Positions 58,133-64,000 of a stretch of 64,000 bases of DNA are shown in pieces. How positions within the stretch are numbered: position 1 is the first letter of the stretch; each line of letters starts with the position of its first letter. The notes below the pieces were generated by a model, which was not told where the DNA came from, searched no databases, and saw only the letters and a list, made by a program, of their open reading frames with translations. Position numbers and translations under genes: made by a program. Source of the stretch: Byssothecium circinans (lineage: Eukaryota; Ascomycota; Dothideomycetes; Pleosporales; Massarinaceae); contig ML976981.1 in the NCBI GenBank assembly GCA_010015675.1, positions 469,104-533,103 on the forward strand, given 5' to 3'.

Positions 58133-58753
58133 GCCATGAGAATGAGCTACGAGTTTTGGGATATGGGTGTGCAATGCAGGCATTGAGATGATTGAGGGAA
58201 CGGGAATGGGCGTGTGTAGGACGAGCAAGGTTACGGCGACAAGGTGGTCGCTCTTTGGGAAAGGCATGAGATGCACGTGTAGAAAGACGTGAAAACGGCG
58301 TCTACAGTCCTTTGCAAACTGTGCGAAGCTCTTTTGAAGGTACATACAACGTCATTTACCTTTCATATTAGTTGATGTTCAACGTCCTGTTCAGACTCCA
58401 CGAAGGAGCTATCCAATCCCCGCCCCGGCCCTGCCCCCACCAATGCCAGCACCAACCAAGCGATCCATTAGCCCCCAAAACACGTCCGCCCTTGCGCCCT
58501 TCAACATCCGATCCTTCAAGGCCGCCAATGGGAGATTAGCGGGACGGCGCACTCGGAGCACGCGGTCCCGTGAGTTCGTGTTCCGCTGATGGTACATAAA
58601 AGTGGGCTCTGCTTGCATTCTTAACCGTCAATCAGAGTGCCCACAATTCACACACCATCCTCAACTTGATCTCACATAACAAAATATCAAATCCTAATTC
58701 ATTCGCCACAACGCCGAACTACCTTTCATTCCACTGCAAACCTCAATCGTACC
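58133..58753. other. Intergenic, no supported gene
   Basis: 621 bases between glucosidase I and the DUF4267 gene, both on +. Contains the latter's promoter. Short minus-strand ORFs have no features. Confidence 0.5.
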
Positions 58754-59202
58754 ATGGTAGCAACAATGGCGCTTTCCGACTCCCGCATCCTCCCCTACCT
58801 ATCCACCTTCCTAGGCACCGTGACCTTTGGATTCGGAGTCCGTACGTCTTCCCCCGTTTCTCTCTCCCCTTCACAGCTAACCACCTCCAAGACTACGTCC
58901 TCGCCCCGCGCTCCGCCTTCTCCAACTTCGGCTTTGCCGCACCGACTTTTGAACTCCCGCTCATCGATGCCATCATGGTTCTCTACGGCTTCAAGGATCT
59001 GTACATGGGCATCTCGATTTGGGCCGCCACGTGGGCGGGTAACAGGAAGGTTGCGGGGATTAATGTGCTAGCGCTGGGGCTCTGTGCGTTGGGCGATGGG
59101 TATGTGGTTAAGAGTGTTGCGGGATCTGGCGAGTGGAATCATTGGGGGTATGGGAGTGTGGCTGTTGGGGTGGGGAGTGTGATGTTAGGCTTGCTGGGAT
59201 GA
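58754..59202 (+). CDS. DUF4267-family small membrane protein
   Basis: Exons 58754-58841 and 58892-59202 join to 132 aa; the acceptor is AAG at 58889-58891, giving FGFGVHYVLAPRSAF. Four hydrophobic segments: ILPYLSTFLGTVTFGFGV, IDAIMVLYGFKDLYMGISIW, VAGINVLALGLCALGDGYVV and YGSVAVGVGSVMLGLLG. The APRSA-x-x-FG-like start, GFKDLYMG and LGDGYVV are features of the DUF4267 family as I remember it. Function unknown; likely an integral membrane protein. The in-frame Met at 58766 is an alternative start. Confidence 0.8.
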
Positions 59203-60450
59203 GTACCTATGTGGGGGGGATGGGGAACGTTGGATGTCTTGTGAATGGCATCACACCTTCCTCAACGTATTGTAGGGCGGCTAGGTGGATTTCAGTCGTG
59301 TGTAAAAACGGCACACATTGGGGCCAATACATGTCCGTAGTTTTCTGGAATCCAAGCTACCAACACATCAACACTAAGTCGAAATACCTTCAAGACACAA
59401 TACCTATTTATCTTTCTATCTCTTTAGTTATGCAAAGATATCTTCACTTCACAACGATAATGAAGAGATCTAGCGGAGAGCGTGACCGCTTGGGACATTT
59501 ACAATATGGCCGTCGACCTCTTCGGCATAGATGAAGATCTGACTGAATTCCTGGCACTTCATCAAAGGCCTTGGAGTAACCCCCGACATGCCTGATTATC
59601 ATCTCTCCATTGGCGCTTCTCTCAACGGGGAGATCATACCTGCAGTCTCCTCTTAGCTGAGGATCAAGCCCCAAGGTGTCAACTTTGCACATACAAGCCT
59701 AGAGTACGAGAGACGACTCGACAAACATGAACCCGGGTCGAAGGGGGATGCTAGTAACTTCATATGCCACTTTTCGAACAGCTGATCAATCGACGGAAGG
59801 ATGCAGCTGCTCGCAAACTCTCGTGCAGCGGAAAAGGTGGGACGCAAGGCTCTCAGTGCAGACACATGTCTAGAGAAGTAGCACAAGGAGATTCTCCGTA
59901 AAACGTATCTAAGAGGAATACAGCAACTAGTACTTTATTACGAGGTCAAGCCCTTGTACTATCTTGCGTGTTCTCAAATCACAGCGACGGGCATGCCATG
60001 GGGCGTCTGGACTGGACGACGCTCATGTCTTTTTGGGGGTTGAGGAGGATGGCAAGAAGCTCAATTACAACAAGGGGTGGTAAGGAAGCTCGATACAATA
60101 GGGGAGGGGAGCAGCTTGGTGGGCAAAAGCATCTTGCCAAGACTTGGAAACAGAAGAGCCATTTATTCGCGGGAATACACAACTGTCCAGAGCGAGGTCA
60201 GAATTGGCAAATGGCTTTGAATATGGCTTTGCTAGAATCACAGGTACAGCCTGAGTGCACTAAATCTCGACGTTGGTCTCAACCTCTCCGCAGTGTCGGC
60301 CTCTAAACAAACTTGTCGAACTCACCTTCACCACGGACGAGCACCACGCCTGACGTCACTGAAAATTGATAAAGCCTCGCTTACGGTCACTCACAGTCCT
60401 AAATTTGCCAAGCAGGCTGAGTCAAAGTCGCGTCCACGGCCGCGCTAGCA
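59203..60450. other. Gene-poor stretch, no supported gene
   Basis: About 1.2 kb with only short ORFs on both strands, none with family features or credible splicing. I see nothing to name. Confidence 0.5.
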
Positions 60451-60660
60451 GACTATATAAACCGGGCGCCCGCCCGTCCAGCCCACTTCCCCTCGTTCAC
60501 ACTCATTTCTTCTTTTGCCTTCGGCACCCTCCCTCCCACCTCCTCCCTCAACGAGCACATCGTCCTCCCTCCTTCCTTTCTACATCCGTACGTCCCGCAA
60601 CCGGAGTCACCAGCCGCACCTCACTTCTGGAGCCTGCAGGGACTGTCCGACTGTCCCCCT
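60451..60660 (+). promoter_or_regulatory. TATA-type promoter with C/T-rich leader
   Basis: TATATAA at 60454-60460, preceded by GC-rich sequence, is followed at about +25 by a long pyrimidine-rich tract (CCCACTTCCCCTCGTTCACA, TTCTTCTTTTGCC, CCTCCCTCCCACCTCCTCC), the layout of a strongly expressed fungal promoter and leader. No convincing coding region follows: ORFs at 60366-60689, 60515-60877 and 60975-61226 lack family features. It may drive a non-coding transcript or the remnant of a gene. Confidence 0.45.
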
Positions 60661-60709
60661 CCAAGCTCAACCTTCGCGGACAGCCGTGACACTTCGACGC
60701 TCGGAGCAG

Positions 60710-61160
60710 ATGCCACCAGATATAGAGCGAGGGCCCGCGCTTCTAACAGGCCGCAAGGTCCATGGCTGTGGTTCGCCACGTTGCAGGTACTCCGGCGGTG
60801 ATGGAGTGATAGCTTCGGCTCACTGGCGGTACGACAATTCCCTCTGGGGTCGGAATGCGAATGATCTCAGGTCTTAGGGCGAGGAGCCGGACTCTCTCTG
60901 GTAAAGACGCGCACGAGCGGCCTGAGGGGCGACATGCCCACCCAGTGACGACGTTTTCTTGAGCGGGGTGTCTCTTGACGGACTCCCTACCATCTTTTGC
61001 TGAAGGCCTAGTGCCGAGCCAGGTGCCTGATGCGGGATGGGAGATGCCTACAGATATTGAGTTTGGACTTCGAACTGCTTTGGTTTGTTCGTCTGGCTCT
61101 GACAGGCCGAAAGGTCCTTGGCTTTCAATTTGCTCGAATTTGATCCGGCTGCAGTGTGGG
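60710..61160 (+). repeat. Diverged repeat pair about 334 bp apart
   Basis: ATGCCACCAGATATAGAG at 60710 and ATGCCTACAGATATTGAG at 61044 match closely, and each is followed at unequal spacing by AACAGGCCGCAAGGTCC (60745-60761) or GACAGGCCGAAAGGTCC (61101-61117), then TTGGCT/ATGGCT. Order is kept, so a degenerate local duplication is likely. Function unknown. Confidence 0.45.
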
Positions 61161-61908
61161 GATGTCGGCTGTATTCATGGACGTGCGGGTGCCTGTCTTT
61201 GTAGGCGCTCGTTGCTAACCGCTTAGACCCTTCTTCTCTCTTTTTACTCGATGTGTTCGGCACTCTTCTTCTTCTATCTTTTCATTGACTTGTCTGGCTC
61301 TTCGCGAGCTGCAGTTGAGGAAGAGTTTAAGACCATGAGGTCAGTTAGAATAGTGTAGTGATTTGTAGGCGGTGAAGGTCCACATGCAGGAAGCGGAAGT
61401 GCTGGCGCATGTGAGGTGAGGTTGGTGCGGTGGCTTTGTTGGGGTGAAGGTCAGGGCAGCATGAAGCGCTGGCGTATGAATATGGAGAATGCAGTCCCAC
61501 CCCACCGCTATTAACGTTCCAAACTGTCGAAGCATACGATCAAAGTTGAGATATCATACCCATATTCGGAATCCACCGTTCTTACTTAAAGTACAAATCC
61601 TATACCCAAGCTTACCTATCCGCTAGATCCGCTCGCAAACCAGCTCCCGCAAGTAAAAGCACAAGAGAAGCCTCAGACTATCCAGCTCACTCGCCCCAAT
61701 GACCAAATACTCCTACACCCCATCCCCATCGCACAAAGGAACCCACAGGCACCCACAGACCCCCAACCTCCAACGCCCTCTCCTAATCCCCCAGCCCCTA
61801 AGTATAGGAGGGTACGCTTCATCTCGATTCTAAGACAGGAAAGTCTAAAGTTTTAGAGCCACGTGAAGGGTTCAACGTACTTTGTACCTAGGGAGTTTTC
61901 GCAAGTCT
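61161..61908. other. Gene-poor stretch with weak local repeats
   Basis: Bases 61371-61412 and 61443-61480 share GGTGAAGGTC ... GCTGGCG(C/T)ATG in the same order, a short diverged tandem. C-rich sequence follows toward 61800. No gene is supported. Confidence 0.4.
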
Positions 61909-63467
61909 TCACAACCCAGGACGATAATCCCCCGCCTCCAACCCCCTGCAATCCCTCCCCTGACCCTCATACTCTTCCACTCCCTTCTGCATCAACAACC
62001 AATAAATATCTCTCCTGCTACCCACCGCCGCATAATGCAGTGGCAAACTCCCAAACACCGTCTTCACCATCCTATCCGCGCCTTTCTCGAGGAGAAGCCT
62101 CACGACCTCTTCCCAGCCCTTCTGGCACGCAATATGCAACGCCGTGCGTCCGAGGATATCCTGCTGGTTGATGTAGTCGGTCGACAGCAACGCGAGGATT
62201 TGTTTGAAGTTATTTGGATAGTGACCGCGCAGGGTGTCGAGGTATTGATGCAACCCCGTTCGACCGAGGCAGTCTCTCTCGGATTTCTCGTGCAGCCACA
62301 TCTCGTAATTAATCTCATCGGGGTGGAAGATAAGATTGCTTTGCGAGAGCGCCGGTAAGCAGTCGAAGATATCTAGCTCTTTGAGGGTAGCAGTGACGAC
62401 GGATTCCACCTCAAAGGACAGCGCGCTGATGCGGCGGAGCTCGAGGTCTAAAAATTCAGGCGCGTCGGCTTCCCAGTGCCGGCGGCCGCTGAGATGGCGG
62501 GCGATGCGGCTGAGGCGCACGACGTACTCGCCGGTCGCGTTGCCGTTTTCTGCGAGGGCTTGAAGGGATGCAGAGTCGCCGGTGTCGAAGCAGATGGGAC
62601 AGCTGGTTTGCCAGAGGAAGGTGGGTGTGGTTTGGCTGATTAGGTCGGTGGTGATGGTGGAGCTGAGGGAGATTGTGGTGTGGGAGGTGGTGAGGAGATC
62701 TGCGGTGAGTTTTGAGATTGTGGCTTCTAATTCATTGTAGAAGATGTCGAATAGAACGCATGGAGAGCCGCGGAGCGCTTTTTCGAATTCTTCTTGCGCG
62801 TTAGGGGAGTTGGTGAGGAAGGGTTTGATGGTATCAAACTTGAGGGTGGCGAGGCGGCGTATCGCCATGTCCATGAGTTTTTGGTAGCTTAGTAGAGTTG
62901 CTCTTTGCTTGAGCATTAGTTGGATCTTAGATGTGATTGGAGTTTCATTCTTGTCGAGATGGTTGCTTGTGGAGGGAATGGGAGCTGTGGAGACGAGGTG
63001 TTTGGTTCTACGTTCTATCCTTCTGCCTTCAGAGCAGGTAAAGTCTTTCTCGGTGCAGCGATTGCATTTGGCTGGCCAGGCTCGGTCGACTGGTAAACAC
63101 TGCTTGGAATTAGTCTATATGCTAACAATAACACCAGCTCTGAATTCCGAGATACGCTTCATGCTGGAATAAACATGGCGCTCGCGCAGCAGGGAAAGTG
63201 GCATGGGACGCAGCTACCCAACCTCACTCTCGCGACAGTAAGAGCTCGTCCTCTAGGTGATGTATTGGGCGCTGTATCCCCCTTGGATAATTTCACAGTA
63301 TTACTTACATCCTAATCTTTCCGCCACGCCAGAGTGTGTCTCAAAGGCAAATGCTCACGCACCTTTTGTTTATCCAATCGGCACCTTTCGCATTTCACAA
63401 GGGCCAGCTTCCTCTTTTGCGGACGAGTCGGCTGATCATGATTGAGTGTGGGAGCGGCTGACGACAT
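61909..63467 (-). CDS. Zn(II)2Cys6 DNA-binding protein with ankyrin repeats
   Basis: Exon 1 (63467-63363, 35 codons) and exon 2 (63099-61909) are joined across a 263-nt intron with GTGCGT donor, CTAAT branch site and CAG acceptor, giving 431 aa. The splice completes a zinc cluster that neither exon has alone: KCERCRLDKQK from exon 1 and CLPVDRAWPAKCNRCTEKDF plus TC from exon 2, spacing C-x2-C-x6-C-x10-C-x2-C-x6-C, exactly Zn2Cys6. A helical middle region (about 100-290) follows, then ankyrin repeats near the C-terminus: DCLGRTGLHQYL, DILGRTALHIACQKGWEEVV with RLLLEKGAD, and GSLPLHYAAVGSRRDIYWLL. Likely a nuclear DNA-binding protein with a protein-interaction module. The usual fungal_trans domain is not seen. 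Confidence 0.82.
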
Positions 63468-63808
63468 TGCCGTGTGGTGCAAGGTGGGAGAACGACGTTG
63501 GTAAAGTTCTTGCGATGAGCTGCGACGAGATGCGATGAAGTGCGAAGGAAGCATCGTCCGAGGAGAGACCTAAGTCTGCGCCTCAGCCCGTAGGCTTGTA
63601 TACGGCCTGGCTCTCGCGTAGCAGCAGGCAAGTGGGGCAGCGGCAGGCGCCAAGAAGCAGCGCAGGAGCTGGCGGGCAGAGCAGGGATCCAATAAAATAA
63701 CGGTTAAGCTAGCCGACACTGATGCGAGCCACCCACTGTTCCGAGCCATCCGCCCAGAACTCAGGCTCTCATCAAAACACGTATTTTCTCTCCACCCACT
63801 CGATTAAA
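63468..63808. other. Upstream of zinc-cluster gene / left flank of transposon
   Basis: 341 bases with GATGAG/GCGATGA-like short repeats near 63510-63540. The left terminal inverted repeat of the transposon should be here or just before, but without the right end it cannot be defined. Confidence 0.4.
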
Positions 63809-64000
63809 ATGGACAACCGTGAAGCAACTATTCAAGCAGCTATTAGTGATCTTGATGCTGGTGTTTTTACCAGTCAACGAGCTGCTGCAAAGGCGTACGG
63901 TATCCCTCGAGCCACGCTCTCTGCCCGCATGCGCGGCAGGCAGAGCAACCAAAACAGCCACGTATACCAGCAACGATTAACTCCACAACAAGAGGAGTTT
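63809..64000 (+). mobile_element. Fot1/pogo-like transposase, N-terminal part (cut by window end)
   Basis: ATG at 63809 opens a frame that is still open at 64000 (64 codons). It reads MDNREATIQAAISDLDAG, VFTSQRAAAKAYGIPRATLS and then RMRGRQ, a helix-turn-helix of the pipsqueak type found at the N-terminus of Fot1/Pogo (Tc1/mariner superfamily, DDE_1) transposases; QRLTPQQEEF matches the start of the second (CENP-B type) HTH. The DDE catalytic core would lie beyond the window. Whether the copy is intact is unknown. Confidence 0.85.

Noticed and set aside
59444..59886. Minus-strand ORFs 59444-59692 and 59653-59886
   Set aside because: Low-complexity and without family features or splice continuity.

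Overview
The window comes from a filamentous ascomycete (Pezizomycotina, probably Dothideomycetes; the class is inferred from overall gene content, not from a marker). Most genes are broken by short GT-AG introns of about 40-65 nt with CTAAC/CTGAC-like branch sites. Typical fungal families are present: HET, DUF3425 bZIP-like, UstYa/DUF3328, fungal rhodopsin-domain, DUF2011 and Zn2Cys6. I rebuilt the exon structures by hand from splice signals, frame continuity and remembered family motifs. No profile or database search was run.

Layout. 1-8.4 kb: a giant intronless gene, cut by the left edge, for a protein related to the A subunit of bacterial Tc (toxin complex) proteins. 9-13.9 kb: a GT8-like glycosyltransferase, an unknown protein and a HET-domain protein carrying WW and WW-like modules. 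14.5-25 kb: an accessory block with an aldo/keto reductase, a bZIP/DUF3425 gene interrupted by an in-frame TAG, a decayed zinc alcohol dehydrogenase, a UstYa-like oxidase, a small secreted protein, a cytochrome P450 and a rhodopsin-domain membrane protein. It resembles a partly decayed secondary-metabolite or peptide-natural-product locus with no visible PKS or NRPS.

25.7-58.1 kb is mostly housekeeping: SEY1 (ER fusion GTPase), a Sly41-like transporter, a secreted S9-like hydrolase, a PUF RNA-binding protein, RCF2 (respiratory supercomplex factor), a quinone oxidoreductase, EMC7, a RidA protein divergent from an FMN 2-hydroxy-acid oxidase, an MFS transporter, a DUF2011 protein, SNRNP27 and glucosidase I. 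Several of these serve the ER and secretory pathway (SEY1, EMC7, glucosidase I, Sly41-like), but they are not otherwise linked.

58.7-64 kb: a DUF4267 membrane protein, a 2.7 kb gene-poor stretch with a TATA-type promoter and a diverged repeat pair, a gene joining a Zn2Cys6 DNA-binding cluster to ankyrin repeats, and the start of a Fot1/pogo-like transposase cut by the right edge. The most notable points are the fungal Tc-like gene, the 14.5-25 kb locus with its two broken genes, and the Zn2Cys6-ankyrin and WW-HET architectures. I recognised no tRNA, rRNA or CRISPR array.
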